Of a DNA stretch of 64,000 nucleotides, positions 17,450 through 25,715 are shown one piece after another. The notes beneath the pieces are model-generated. The model saw nothing but the letters and a program-made list of their open reading frames with translations, did no database searches and had not been told where the DNA came from. The stretch's first letter is position 1. Each line of letters starts with the position of its first letter. The stretch spans positions 62,001 through 126,000 of the forward strand of contig UCGV01000032.1 of NCBI GenBank assembly GCA_900471925.1. The letters are read 5' to 3'. The DNA comes from Hyphomicrobiales bacterium. GTDB taxonomy: Bacteria; Pseudomonadota; Alphaproteobacteria; Rhizobiales; Rhizobiaceae. Both the position numbers and the translations under genes were made by a program.

Positions 17450-18136
17450 ATGACCGATATCGTCAACATCTATGTTGGTTTCGATTCAAAGGAAGTCGTT
17501 GCCCATCACGTGCTGTCGCAAAGCATTCTGGAAAAATCGAGCGTACCCGTGCGGATCACGCCGATCTACCTGCACAATATCGCAGGCATATTCACCCGTG
17601 AGCGCAACGCCCTTCAGTCGACCGAGTTCTCCTTCTCGCGCTTCCTGACGCCCTATCTCAGCCAGTATGAGGGCTGGAGCCTGTTCATGGATTGCGACAT
17701 GCTTGCGCGCACAGATATTGCCGAGCTTTGGGCGCTACGCGATGAGCGCTATTCCGCCATGTGCGTGAAGCACGATTACCAGCCGAAGGTCGAAACGAAG
17801 TTTCTCGGCCAGGTGCAGACGAAATACGAAAAGAAGAACTGGTCGAGCCTGATCCTCTTCAACAACGCGAAATGTAGGGCGCTGACGCCCGATTACGTTA
17901 ACACCGCAACCGGACTGCAGTTGCACCAGTTCAAATGGCTCGACGGCGACGACCTGATCGGCGAGCTGCCCGTCACCTGGAATTATCTCGTCAACGAATA
18001 TGACAAGCGCGATGACGCCAAGATCGTGCACTTCACGGATGGCGGCCCCTATTTCGACGAATACAGGAACGACGACTACGCCGAGGAATGGTTCGCGACA
18101 CGCGAGCGCATGCTACACGTCCAGCAGCGCGGCTGA
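17450..18136 (+). CDS. GT8-like glycosyltransferase
   Basis: A 228-aa protein with a nucleotide-sugar transferase fold: FDSKEVVAHHVLSQSIL at the N terminus, FSFSRFLTPYL, the DxD motif in LFMDCDMLART, and HFTDGGPYFDEY near the C terminus. AAGGAG sits 8 bp upstream of ATG 17450; the frame is open further back into the previous gene, but that stretch is out-of-frame coding sequence. It is cotranscribed with the two-domain glycosyltransferase, and the donor and acceptor sugars are unknown. Confidence 0.82.
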   Translation: MTDIVNIYVGFDSKEVVAHHVLSQSILEKSSVPVRITPIYLHNIAGIFTRERNALQSTEFSFSRFLTPYLSQYEGWSLFMDCDMLARTDIAELWALRDERYSAMCVKHDYQPKVETKFLGQVQTKYEKKNWSSLILFNNAKCRALTPDYVNTATGLQLHQFKWLDGDDLIGELPVTWNYLVNEYDKRDDAKIVHFTDGGPYFDEYRNDDYAEEWFATRERMLHVQQRG

Positions 18137-18360
18137 CCGGCATGCCGGGCGGATGGTGTGCTTGCCGAAGGCCCGGCCTCCGAAAACGGAGTAATTTTGG
18201 GGCGAGCTCGCTTTGTCGGAAGCAACGGCGACAGACACGCGCCGAATAGCCGTTGACAATACATTGACTGTACCACACCAGCCTGACTACAAAGGGTTGC
18301 AGCTTGTAGATTTTTCGCAGAAGATGTGTGACGCCAGATAACGGCGGGCGCGGAGGTTCA

Positions 18361-18609
18361 ATGGTGAACGATGGAAGCCCCCTTGTGGAAGTTGTGCTCG
18401 ATGGCTTGGTAGCCCTCGTTGTCGTGCTTGGTGTGGCAACTTTGATCGTGATGGCAGTAACCATGGCCTCTTTCGTTGGTCATGCTGCCGGAATTGTGAA
18501 CCAGCCAGGCGCGACTAGCTTGCTGGTCGCGACATCAGCTATTCTTTTACTGTCAACCGCCCTGTCGGTTCTCGCCTCGATAGCGGCTCAACATCTCGGC
18601 CTGGACTGA
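18361..18609 (+). CDS. Small membrane protein
   Basis: An 82-aa product with two strongly hydrophobic stretches (about residues 8-35 and 50-75) and no recognised family. GGAGG is 6 bp before ATG 18361. It stands alone between the glycosyltransferases and a DUF982 gene. Confidence 0.55.
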   Translation: MVNDGSPLVEVVLDGLVALVVVLGVATLIVMAVTMASFVGHAAGIVNQPGATSLLVATSAILLLSTALSVLASIAAQHLGLD

Positions 18610-18797
18610 CGCCGACTGCGCCGGCATAGCGGCCAAACACACTCGACATCGCCACGCCTCCCTGTTCGCCGCCACGGCGCCATCAAGGTCTCGGGCGCCC
18701 TTTCAATTCCATACTCGACTTTCAAGAAGCCTCCCGGTTGCCTTGGCACGCCTCTTGCTTAGTTAACAATACGCCATCCCATCGGGAGTATTGTGTA

Positions 18798-19061
18798 ATG
18801 GAATGGGACACCCCAATCGAATTCGATCCCGTAATCCTGATGCTTCATGATCCGGACAGGCTCCTGTCCGTCCGAACGGCTATTGGAGCCGCCAACGCCC
18901 TCATGAAGGAATTCCCCATCGACGACGGGGAAGAATTTCTTGCGGCGATCAAGATCTGTCTTGATGTCGTGAAGGGTAAAGCCGACCCTGGAGAACTGAG
19001 AGCGGCAATCATTCGCGCGGCAGACGAGGCCGGCATTACGACCATCGCCGTGCTCCACTGA
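18798..19061 (+). CDS. DUF982 domain protein
   Basis: An 87-aa protein matching the DUF982 pattern: VRTAIGAANALMKEFPIDDGEEFLAAIKICLDVVKGKADPGELRAAIIRAADEAGI. The family is abundant in rhizobia, often on plasmids, and has no known function. GGGAG is 9 bp upstream of ATG 18798. Single gene, no obvious operon partner. Confidence 0.75.
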   Translation: MEWDTPIEFDPVILMLHDPDRLLSVRTAIGAANALMKEFPIDDGEEFLAAIKICLDVVKGKADPGELRAAIIRAADEAGITTIAVLH

Positions 19062-19164
19062 GCCGTACGCCTATTGGAAATAGAGCTGGGAGATAGAATG
19101 CGCCGCAGCCTTGACTCTATCAGAATTAAGAACATAAAGAGAACAAAATAACGGAGTTCTCGCT

Positions 19165-19464
19165 ATGATTCGCTTTGCACCCGCCGATGCAGTCCCCGCG
19201 CCGAAGGCCCTCAAGGCGGAGGTTGCTCGGCCCGTCATCAAGATCGCCGCAGCAGCAAGCCCCGCCGAAGCGCCAACCGTCTTGAAGGAAGAAGCGGCAC
19301 CGATTGTAGCGACGCCGACTGCCGAGCCCCTGGCCCTTTCGGGTGAAGAAGTGCCGAAAACCCGCAAGGCGCGCAAGACTGCACCTGCAGCGAAACGCAG
19401 CCCCACCGCAAAGAACGCGCAAGCGGACGCCGCCGCAGTCCTGCTACTCGATCTTCAAGCCTGA
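19165..19464 (+). CDS. Ala/Pro/Lys-rich small protein, unknown
   Basis: A 99-aa low-complexity product rich in A, P, E and K, with a basic cluster (KTRKARKTAPAAKRSPTAKNA, about residues 66-86) reminiscent of histone H1-like or nucleic-acid-binding tails. No domain recognised. GGAG is 8 bp before the ATG. The DNA-binding suggestion is from composition only. Confidence 0.55.
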   Translation: MIRFAPADAVPAPKALKAEVARPVIKIAAAASPAEAPTVLKEEAAPIVATPTAEPLALSGEEVPKTRKARKTAPAAKRSPTAKNAQADAAAVLLLDLQA

Positions 19465-19524
19465 ATTCGTCTCGCGGTCTGTGGCGATAACCGCCGACGC
19501 ATTTGAGGGGACGCGAGACGCCCC

Positions 19525-20280
19525 TCAATGCGCGGTATAGGCTCCATCCACCAGATAGTGGGCGCCAGTAATGAAGCTCGCCTGTTCCGACAGCAGGAAG
19601 GACACGAGATTGGCTACCTCGTCCGGTGTGCCGCGCCGGCACATCGGCTGCAGCGAGGCCATTCGCCGCGTGCTCGCCGCTTCCAGATGTTCCGACAGAA
19701 GCGGCGTATCGATCCAGCCCGGACCGACGGCGTTGACCCGGATGCCGTAGCGCGCATATTCGATCGCCGCAGCCTTCGTCAGCCCAACGACCCCATGCTT
19801 GGCCGTGGTATAGGCGGCTGCGGTCGGCAATGCGACCTCGCCCAGCGTCGATGACATGTTGACGATCGCCCCTCCGCCCGATTTCAGCATCGCGCCGATC
19901 TCGTATTTCATGCAATAGAACACACCGTTCAAGTTGATATTCATCAGCCTGTGCCAGTCTTCGAGCGGATAGTCGGCCACTGCGGCGCGCGGCCCATCGA
20001 CCCCGGCATTGTTGACGGCGAGATCGAGGCCGCCGCATGTCTCGACTGTAAAATCGACAAGCTTCTGCACGCCGGCAAAATCGGCCACATCGACGACAAA
20101 GGCGCGCGCACGACCGCCATCGGCGCGAATGGCTCTCACCGTCTCATGCGCCGCATCCTCGTTGATATCGGCAATGACGACCTCGGCACCTTCTAGCGCG
20201 AGCTGGCGGGAAACGGCTGCTCCGATACCGGAACCCGCCCCCGTCACGATACCGACTTTTCCTTCCAGACAAAGTTTCAT
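19525..20280 (-). CDS. SDR-family NAD(P)-dependent oxidoreductase
   Basis: Classical short-chain dehydrogenase of 251 aa with cofactor motif TGAGSGIGAAV (about 13-23), an aspartate at the end of beta-2 (VIADIN, favouring NAD), NNAGVDGP, catalytic serine in NMSSTLG, YTTAKHG (catalytic YxxxK) and the C-terminal ITGAHYLVDGAYTAH. Substrate unknown. I start at ATG 20280 (MKLCLEGK); the frame continues upstream without domain sequence. Monocistronic and divergent from the L,D-transpeptidase. Confidence 0.87.
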   Translation of the reverse strand: MKLCLEGKVGIVTGAGSGIGAAVSRQLALEGAEVVIADINEDAAHETVRAIRADGGRARAFVVDVADFAGVQKLVDFTVETCGGLDLAVNNAGVDGPRAAVADYPLEDWHRLMNINLNGVFYCMKYEIGAMLKSGGGAIVNMSSTLGEVALPTAAAYTTAKHGVVGLTKAAAIEYARYGIRVNAVGPGWIDTPLLSEHLEAASTRRMASLQPMCRRGTPDEVANLVSFLLSEQASFITGAHYLVDGAYTAH

Positions 20281-20481
20281 CGCTTCCTTCCATTTCCGTA
20301 TGCTAATATTCCTGCAAAACGAGTGGTCGAGGCAAGGAGATTCGTGGATGGCCGAAAGCCATACTATTGCAAGTTGCGCAGCTTGTCCGCCTGCCAAAGA
20401 CAAGGTTCCACAGAAGCATACGGGCATCAGGCAAGGCCGCCGCTGACCGGAAACATCGAAGCTGACCGAGGGTAGGTGGAA

Positions 20482-21081
20482 ATGAATGAAAGGGTAGCAG
20501 TCACACGCCGTGGCCTCGTTTTCGGGGGCTTGGCTCTGATGCTTCAGGGATGCACGACGGGCAATCCGGATGGCCCGCCGCTAGGCTACCGGGTTCTGGG
20601 ACGCGACCCCGATGTCGACTCTCGCTACCGGCGGCAGGAAGTGGCATATGACGGTGGCGAGCCGCCCGGAACCATCGTCGTCGATACGGGCGCACGTTAT
20701 CTCTACTTCGTCGAAACCGGCGGCTATGCCACGCGTTATGGCGTTGCCGTCGGCGAGGAAGGCTTGAGCTTCAAGGGCGAGGCCACGATCGGCCGCAAGG
20801 CGGAATGGCCCTCCTGGAAACCGACCGACGACATGATCGCGCGCAAGCCGCGGCTTGCCCAATATGCCGATGGCGTACCGGGCGGACCCGACAATCCGCT
20901 GGGCGCAGCCGCCCTTTACCTCTACCAGGGTGGCCAGGACACGCTCTTCCGCCTGCACGGAACCAACGCCCCCTGGTCGATCGGTCAAGCGGTTTCGAAC
21001 GGTTGTATTCGCCTGACCAATGCAAACATCGTCGATCTCTATTCCCGCACCCGCGTCGGAACGCGCGTGGTGGTGATCTGA
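20482..21081 (+). CDS. L,D-transpeptidase (YkuD) lipoprotein
   Basis: A 199-aa exported enzyme that forms 3-3 peptidoglycan cross-links or attaches protein to peptidoglycan. The N terminus is a twin-Arg-containing lipoprotein signal (TRRGLVFGGLALMLQGC, lipid Cys about residue 25). The YkuD domain shows the conserved FRLHGTNAPWSIGQAVSNGCIRLTN active site, where HGT and the SNGCIR cysteine are catalytic. ATG 20482 is preferred; a GTG two codons upstream is also in frame. A run of such lipoprotein enzymes is typical of Rhizobiales, which rely on L,D-transpeptidases. Confidence 0.88.
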   Translation: MNERVAVTRRGLVFGGLALMLQGCTTGNPDGPPLGYRVLGRDPDVDSRYRRQEVAYDGGEPPGTIVVDTGARYLYFVETGGYATRYGVAVGEEGLSFKGEATIGRKAEWPSWKPTDDMIARKPRLAQYADGVPGGPDNPLGAAALYLYQGGQDTLFRLHGTNAPWSIGQAVSNGCIRLTNANIVDLYSRTRVGTRVVVI

Positions 21082-21246
21082 TGATATTTACCATGAAAAA
21101 CTAGGGGGTTGGTCACATCGGTTAGTATCTGCTAATGTAGATTCGTTGCATGTGAATGACTCCTGCACTGTTCAAAGTGCCGATATCGTCAAACTATGAG
21201 GCATCGTCCTTCAGGGCCTATGCCAGGATGAGGAGAGGACTTCTTT

Positions 21247-21369
21247 ATGAGCAGAATTTTATTCGTGATCCTCGCAACGCTTGCGGTGGCCAATCTGAGT
21301 TCCTGCGGGTCGATTGGTAAAGGCAAGGGGAAAGCTCCGCCGCCGGCATCAACGGCCGTCTACAAGTAA
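21247..21369 (+). CDS. 40-aa small lipoprotein
   Basis: A very short gene: a Met-Ser-Arg start, a hydrophobic signal segment (residues 4-15), lipobox LSSC with the lipid cysteine at residue 20, then a Gly/Lys/Pro-rich 20-residue mature peptide ending AVYK. GGAGAGG is about 10 bp upstream of the ATG. It resembles the entericidin-like or LptM-like tiny lipoproteins seen beside envelope genes, but I cannot assign a family. It sits between two larger lipoprotein genes. Confidence 0.65.
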   Translation: MSRILFVILATLAVANLSSCGSIGKGKGKAPPPASTAVYK

Positions 21370-21524
21370 AATTCGCAATGAAACCAGGAAGGGCTGGCAA
21401 AGCCCTTCCCCTCCCCCACATCCCGAAACCGGCCAGGATCGATCCCCCTGCCATTCCGCACGGGACCGGCTCGTCATCTGGCGTCAGGCTCGCGTCGTGA
21501 CGAGCTTGCACATGGAGCGTGTTG

Positions 21525-22109
21525 ATGACGCTTGGAAGAAGCCGCTTGTGCCTGGTCGCTCTTGTCGCGGTCGCGCTCTCGTCGTGCCAGACGGAAGACA
21601 AAGCCCCCCAGCCGCACTACACATCCGATGCCAGCGACTTGAAGAGGCCGGCCACCGCCCGGCAGGAAGCCAATCGAAATTTCATCGAATTTCGGTCGCG
21701 TTACGCGCTGACCTACGGCCACACCTATGTCGTCTTCGGCCGCGCCGACAGGAATGGGCGGATGATCAATCCGGAGGTCGCGGGCCTTGCGCCGGCTTCG
21801 GAAGATGCAGCACCCTACGTCATCGGCCATTTCATTCCCGTTCCCGCCTCGACGGGCGCCACGGATGGCGACCTCGAGGAACAGTATCGCTCGGCAAGCT
21901 GGCGGGTGATGTTGACGGATGACGAATATAACGACACGGTGGCCTATATCAGAGGCCTGCAGGCGCGAAGCAAGCTCTGGGAGGCGACAGTCTACAATTG
22001 CAATGCCTTCGTGGCGGATATCGCCCGCCACATGGGCTACAAGACACCCGGCATCTGGCTTCGGCCGCAGCAATTCATCACGAACCTGCGGCAGATGAAT
22101 ACGGGTTGA
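21525..22109 (+). CDS. Conserved hypothetical lipoprotein
   Basis: A 194-aa product with a lipoprotein signal (LVALVAVALSSC, Cys at about residue 21). The mature domain contains YALTYGHTYVVFGRADRNG and a C-terminal NCNAFVADIARHMGYKTPGIWLRPQQFI. The NCNAF cysteine, with the earlier YGHTY histidine, is reminiscent of NlpC/P60-like or DUF4105-like catalytic pairs, which is my inference. GGAG is 7 bp before ATG 21525; GTG and TTG codons just upstream are alternatives. Confidence 0.7.
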   Translation: MTLGRSRLCLVALVAVALSSCQTEDKAPQPHYTSDASDLKRPATARQEANRNFIEFRSRYALTYGHTYVVFGRADRNGRMINPEVAGLAPASEDAAPYVIGHFIPVPASTGATDGDLEEQYRSASWRVMLTDDEYNDTVAYIRGLQARSKLWEATVYNCNAFVADIARHMGYKTPGIWLRPQQFITNLRQMNTG

Positions 22110-22162
22110 GACAATGGCAGGGCGATCCGCAGGGAGGATCGTGGAAAGGTTCTGGTGCCGGC

Positions 22163-22756
22163 TTGAGCTTGTCAGTTCACACCATTGGCGAGATCGTTTG
22201 GGTCGTTGGAATTATCGCATGGTACGTCATCCGATACCCGTTTGAGCGCCGCGGCAAGCGCGTGCCCATCGCCAGCAGCAGGCGTAGCGCAACGGAGAGG
22301 TTTGCGCTCGCGGCAGCCCTCGCCGGGCTTGCGGTCGTACCGGTCATCTATGTCGCGACAGGTTTTCCGAAAGCGGCCGATTACCCTGCGCAGGCCTGGG
22401 CCGTTGTAATCGGCGCTTTCATCTTCGCACTCGCCATGTGGGTCTTCCGCAGAACGCACAAGCAGCTTGGCCGCAACTGGTCCATCACGCTTGAAATCCG
22501 CCAGAAGCACGAGTTGATATCGTCAGGCCCCTACGCGCTGGTTCGCCATCCCATGTACACCTCCTTCATGCTGATGGGGCTCGCACAGGCCTTCCTGCTC
22601 GCAAACTGGGTGGCCGGTCTTGCTGGCCTCGTCGGCTTTGCCGTGCTGTTCTTCCTGCGCGTGGACAAGGAAGAGCGTATGATGCTCGACGTTTTCGGTC
22701 CGGAATACCGCGCCTATATGGACAAGACGAAGCGGATCATCCCTTATCTCTATTAG
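22163..22756 (+). CDS. Isoprenylcysteine carboxyl methyltransferase-like membrane protein
   Basis: An integral membrane protein of about 197 aa with five or so hydrophobic segments and the family motif RHPMYTSFML, preceded by SGPYALV and followed by KEERMMLDVFGPEYRAYMDKTKRIIPYLY, the SAM-binding end of ICMT/PEMT-type methyltransferases. The start is unclear: no ATG is available, TTG 22163 (or TTG 22169) is the best in-frame choice, and longer readings run into the previous gene. The stop codon TAG is the first three bases of a RIME1 element. Substrate unknown. Confidence 0.72.
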   Translation: MSLSVHTIGEIVWVVGIIAWYVIRYPFERRGKRVPIASSRRSATERFALAAALAGLAVVPVIYVATGFPKAADYPAQAWAVVIGAFIFALAMWVFRRTHKQLGRNWSITLEIRQKHELISSGPYALVRHPMYTSFMLMGLAQAFLLANWVAGLAGLVGFAVLFFLRVDKEERMMLDVFGPEYRAYMDKTKRIIPYLY

Positions 22757-22856
22757 AGCAATTCCAGCAAAATGTGTAGCGGCTTTGCATCAGGAATTGC
22801 GTAAAAACATGGAGATAGGACATTTGCGTGTTTCGAAGAAAAACGGAAATGCTCTA
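22754..22856. repeat. RIME1 intergenic element, complete copy
   Basis: A 103-bp element with terminal TAGAGCA / TGCTCTA, an internal GCAATTCC / GGAATTGC inverted repeat and a second imperfect hairpin ending in AAACGGAAATGCTC. It matches the Rhizobium-specific intergenic mosaic element as I know it. Further copies lie near 30.8, 36.8 and 46.6 kb. Confidence 0.85.
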
Positions 22857-22870
22857 GGGGGAGTGGAAGG

Positions 22871-23656
22871 ATGAGGGGACGAGCAGTAAAGCTTTCGCCC
22901 GCACGGCGGCTTGTCGGCGATCTCATGCGATTTTCGATCGGCATCCCGCGCGTCACCGTACAGCGGCAGATGAATATCCGGCGGCTGCTGGAAGCGAGAA
23001 GCGCTTGCGATCCACGCCCGTCATGGACCGTGCTGTTTCTGAAGGGCTATGCGCTGCTGTCGAAAGAGACCCCGGACCTGCGACGCGCCTACATCAAATT
23101 CCCGATCCATCAGCTCTACGAATACCCGGAAAGCGTCGCCTCCGTAGCCCATGAGCGCGAACATGAGGGCGAGCGCATCGTTCTCCTGAGCAAGATAAAA
23201 GGCCCCGAACAGCGCCCTATTCCCGAGCTGGATAGGCTGATGCGCGAGGCGCGTTCGCTGCCGATCAGCGAGATCAAGGACTTCCGACGCTCGCTGAAGC
23301 TTGCCCGCGCGCCGGCTCTGTTTCGCTGGGCCACGATGTGGCTCGGGCTCAACCTCGGCAAACGGCGCGGTCATTATTTCGGCACGTTCCAGCTCTCGGT
23401 CTATTCCGGCCTCGGCGCCGAATCCCTCAATCCGCTGACGCCGCTCACGACGCTCCTGAACTATGGCCCGATCGATGCTGACGGCACGGTCACTGTGCGC
23501 ATCCATTACGATCACCGCGTAATGGATGGCGCCACCATCGCCCGCGCACTGGAGCGGTTCGAAAACATATTGAACGGCGAGGTCGCGGAAGAGGTCAAAG
23601 CGCTGCGGCAGAACGGAAAGCCAGAAGGCATATCGATTGCGGGAATTGCCCCATGA
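22871..23656 (+). CDS. E2-like (2-oxoacid dehydrogenase) acyltransferase domain protein
   Basis: A 261-aa protein that resembles the catalytic domain of dihydrolipoamide acyltransferases: the C-terminal IHYDHRVMDGATIARALERFENIL carries the DHRxxDG active-site motif, and a beta-strand region (about 170-215, GHYFGTFQLSVYSGLG) precedes it. There is no lipoyl domain and no E1-binding domain, so it is not a normal E2 subunit. The next gene (SDR) overlaps its stop by 4 bp. A role in acyl transfer to a lipid or small molecule is inferred; substrate unknown. It starts 15 bp after a RIME1 copy with a purine-rich GGGGGAGTGGAAGG leader. Confidence 0.75.
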   Translation: MRGRAVKLSPARRLVGDLMRFSIGIPRVTVQRQMNIRRLLEARSACDPRPSWTVLFLKGYALLSKETPDLRRAYIKFPIHQLYEYPESVASVAHEREHEGERIVLLSKIKGPEQRPIPELDRLMREARSLPISEIKDFRRSLKLARAPALFRWATMWLGLNLGKRRGHYFGTFQLSVYSGLGAESLNPLTPLTTLLNYGPIDADGTVTVRIHYDHRVMDGATIARALERFENILNGEVAEEVKALRQNGKPEGISIAGIAP

Positions 23657-24531
23657 GCGCCAGCGCCGATCAGCCCCTTGCTGTCGTCGTTCTTGGAGCT
23701 TCCAGGGGCATCGGGCGGGCCATTGCGAAAGTGGCCGCCCGCGACGGCAATATCACCGTGCTCGTCGCCCGCTCCCAGGAGGGCCTTGCCGCGACGGCTG
23801 CCGAGATCTCGCAAGCCGGCGGGAAAGCCTTCACGATCGCACTCGATCTCGCCTTGCCAGATGCATCCGCCCGCCTGGAGGCCTATCTCGCTGAAAACGG
23901 GCTCGCTTGTGGCGTTCTGGTCAACAGCGCCGGTTACGGGCTGCGCGGTGCCGTAACATCGCTACCATCAGAGGATCAGCTTGGGATCATCGACGTCAAC
24001 ATCCGCGCGCTCGCAGACATGACCCTGCGCTTCCTGCCGGGCATGGTGGCGCGCCGCAGCGGCGGCGTCATCAATCTCGGCTCCGTCGCCGGCTTCGCCC
24101 CCGGCCCCTACATGGCCTTCTATTACGCCAGCAAGAATTTCGTGCGCGCCTTCTCGACCGCCCTGCACGAGGAGGTCCGCCGCTTCGGTGTAACGGTAAC
24201 CTGCGTTGCCCCCGGCCCTGTCTCGACCGACTTCCTGGAAAAATCCGGCGCCGACCGGGCCGCCCTCTTCAAGGTGCTGCCCAAGCTCGATGCCGATTAC
24301 GTGGCCGAGCAGGCATGGCAGGGTTTCAAGTCCGGCCGCCGCCTCGTCATTCCCGGCATCTCCTCGAAACTCGCCGCCTTCATTGCGAGGATCTTGCCGT
24401 CAGCGGCGGCGCTCCGTCTGATCGGCCGGGCACAGCGCCGAAAAAGGGATCCGAACCCGCAGCGGCCGGAGACAAGCCCACCGGCACCGGTGCGTAAACC
24501 GGAATCGATCTTCGAAAAGCCCGATGCATAG
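23653..24531 (+). CDS. SDR-family oxidoreductase
   Basis: A 292-aa short-chain dehydrogenase with GASRGIGRAIA (cofactor), VNSAGYGLRG, NLGSVAGF (catalytic Ser), YYASKNFVRAFS (YxxxK) and VAPGPVSTDF. The arginine after the second beta strand (VARSQEG) favours NADPH. Length and layout fit the DltE/YqjQ group of acyl- or lipid-modifying SDRs. The C-terminal 35 residues are a proline-rich charged tail outside the fold. ATGA overlap with the E2-like gene argues for coupled translation and a shared pathway. Confidence 0.85.
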   Translation: MSASADQPLAVVVLGASRGIGRAIAKVAARDGNITVLVARSQEGLAATAAEISQAGGKAFTIALDLALPDASARLEAYLAENGLACGVLVNSAGYGLRGAVTSLPSEDQLGIIDVNIRALADMTLRFLPGMVARRSGGVINLGSVAGFAPGPYMAFYYASKNFVRAFSTALHEEVRRFGVTVTCVAPGPVSTDFLEKSGADRAALFKVLPKLDADYVAEQAWQGFKSGRRLVIPGISSKLAAFIARILPSAAALRLIGRAQRRKRDPNPQRPETSPPAPVRKPESIFEKPDA

Positions 24532-24540
24532 CTTGAGGGA

Positions 24541-24849
24541 TCATTGCTGGTCAGTGCTACGCGCGAAAACCTGCTTCGAACCTAACCGCTGATCGCCCTG
24601 CGGTGCCTCACGCCTGATCCGCAGCCACCAGTTCGCACTGAGACGCGGCGCAGTCAGCTGTCCGTCATGCGGCGATGGTTTCACCACCTCATACTGAATG
24701 CGATTGCCTTTTCCCGGCGCAATATCGTCGGCACAAGCCATGGTCACGGGAACAGCAAGAGCCGCGCTCGCAAGGAGCGCTCTCCAGGCATGTCTTGCAG
24801 CGCTTGGCATGACGGGCCGGTTTCTCATCCGCCTATTCAGCCAGAACAT
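24541..24849 (-). CDS. Small exported protein, unknown
   Basis: A 102-aa product with a signal-peptide-like stretch (residues about 14-40, ALLASAALAVPVTMACA-DD) and a mature part of about 60 residues without recognised motifs. The start is uncertain (ATGs at 24849, 24828 and 24810); AAAGG is 7 bp before the first. It converges with the SDR gene. Confidence 0.45.
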   Translation of the reverse strand: MFWLNRRMRNRPVMPSAARHAWRALLASAALAVPVTMACADDIAPGKGNRIQYEVVKPSPHDGQLTAPRLSANWWLRIRREAPQGDQRLGSKQVFARSTDQQ

Positions 24850-24990
24850 TAGCCTTTGCGGAAGTACGCAACGGTAAATAGGGCGGCCAAAAACGCAAAT
24901 TAATGCTGCGTTGCTGCCAATAGTCGAGATTGCGGCTCACCGCTGACCTCGTCTCGCCTCACCACTTACACGAACCATAAATTCATTCGA

Positions 24991-25019
24991 TTGACTGAAA
25001 TCTCATTCTGGCCTATACA
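24991..25019 (+). promoter_or_regulatory. Strong promoter of the cecR-ybh operon
   Basis: TTGACT (24991-24996), 17-bp spacer, TATACA (25014-25019). The predicted transcription start falls at or next to the cecR ATG (25026). TCTCAT (25001-25006) and ATGAGA (25019-25024) form an inverted repeat over the -10, a possible CecR operator. Confidence 0.65.
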
Positions 25020-25025
25020 TGAGAC

Positions 25026-25715
25026 ATGACTGATGAACAAAACACACCAAACCGCGCCGAAATAACCCGCGAGAAGCTGCTCGCCGCAGCCCTCGATGTC
25101 TTCGGTCGTTATGGCTTCGACGGCGCCTCGACGCGACAGCTGAGCGAGGCAGCGGGTGTCAACCTGCAGGCCATTCCCTATTATTTCGGCAGCAAGGAAG
25201 GGCTCTATGTCGCCACTGCCGAATATCTGGTGTCGCGCATCGAGCAGCATGTCGGCGCCCTGCGCCGGGAGATCGGCGCCAATATCATGGCGCTCGATGC
25301 TACCGGTCAGGTACTGACGGAAGACGACGCCCGCCGCCTGCTGACGCAGCTCGGCGAGACCATGATCGGCCTCTTCGTCAGCAAGGAGTCGGAGCCCTGG
25401 GCGCGTTTCATCATTCGTGAACAGATGGAGCCGACGGAGGCCTTCACCCGCATCTATCAGGGCCTGATGGGTCCGATGATCGGCATGGCCCGCCGACTGA
25501 TCGGAACCATCCTGCGAGAAGATCCCACCTCCGAGCATGTGCGCCTGCGCACGCTGGCCTTCGTCGGCAACATCATGATCTTCCGCGTCGCCCATGCCGC
25601 CGTCCTCGCCCAGATGGAGTGGCAATCGGTCGGCCCCGAACAACTCGTCACCCTGCGCAAACTTGCTGCAGAGCTTGTCGGCAGGCTTGAGCCGGCGAAA
25701 GGAAACCGCCCATGA
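25026..25715 (+). CDS. cecR: TetR-family regulator, CecR-like
   Basis: A 229-aa repressor with an N-terminal TetR HTH (REKLLAAALDVFGRYGFDGASTRQLSEAAGVNLQAIPYYFGSKEGLY, residues 16-60) and a CecR-type C-terminal domain (LGETMIGLFVSKESEPWARFIIREQMEPTEAF). In E. coli, CecR controls the ybhGFSR efflux genes and affects sensitivity to cefoperazone and chloramphenicol. Here it is the first gene of the same set and overlaps ybhG by 4 bp. The promoter leaves almost no leader, so the mRNA is probably leaderless. Confidence 0.88.
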   Translation: MTDEQNTPNRAEITREKLLAAALDVFGRYGFDGASTRQLSEAAGVNLQAIPYYFGSKEGLYVATAEYLVSRIEQHVGALRREIGANIMALDATGQVLTEDDARRLLTQLGETMIGLFVSKESEPWARFIIREQMEPTEAFTRIYQGLMGPMIGMARRLIGTILREDPTSEHVRLRTLAFVGNIMIFRVAHAAVLAQMEWQSVGPEQLVTLRKLAAELVGRLEPAKGNRP

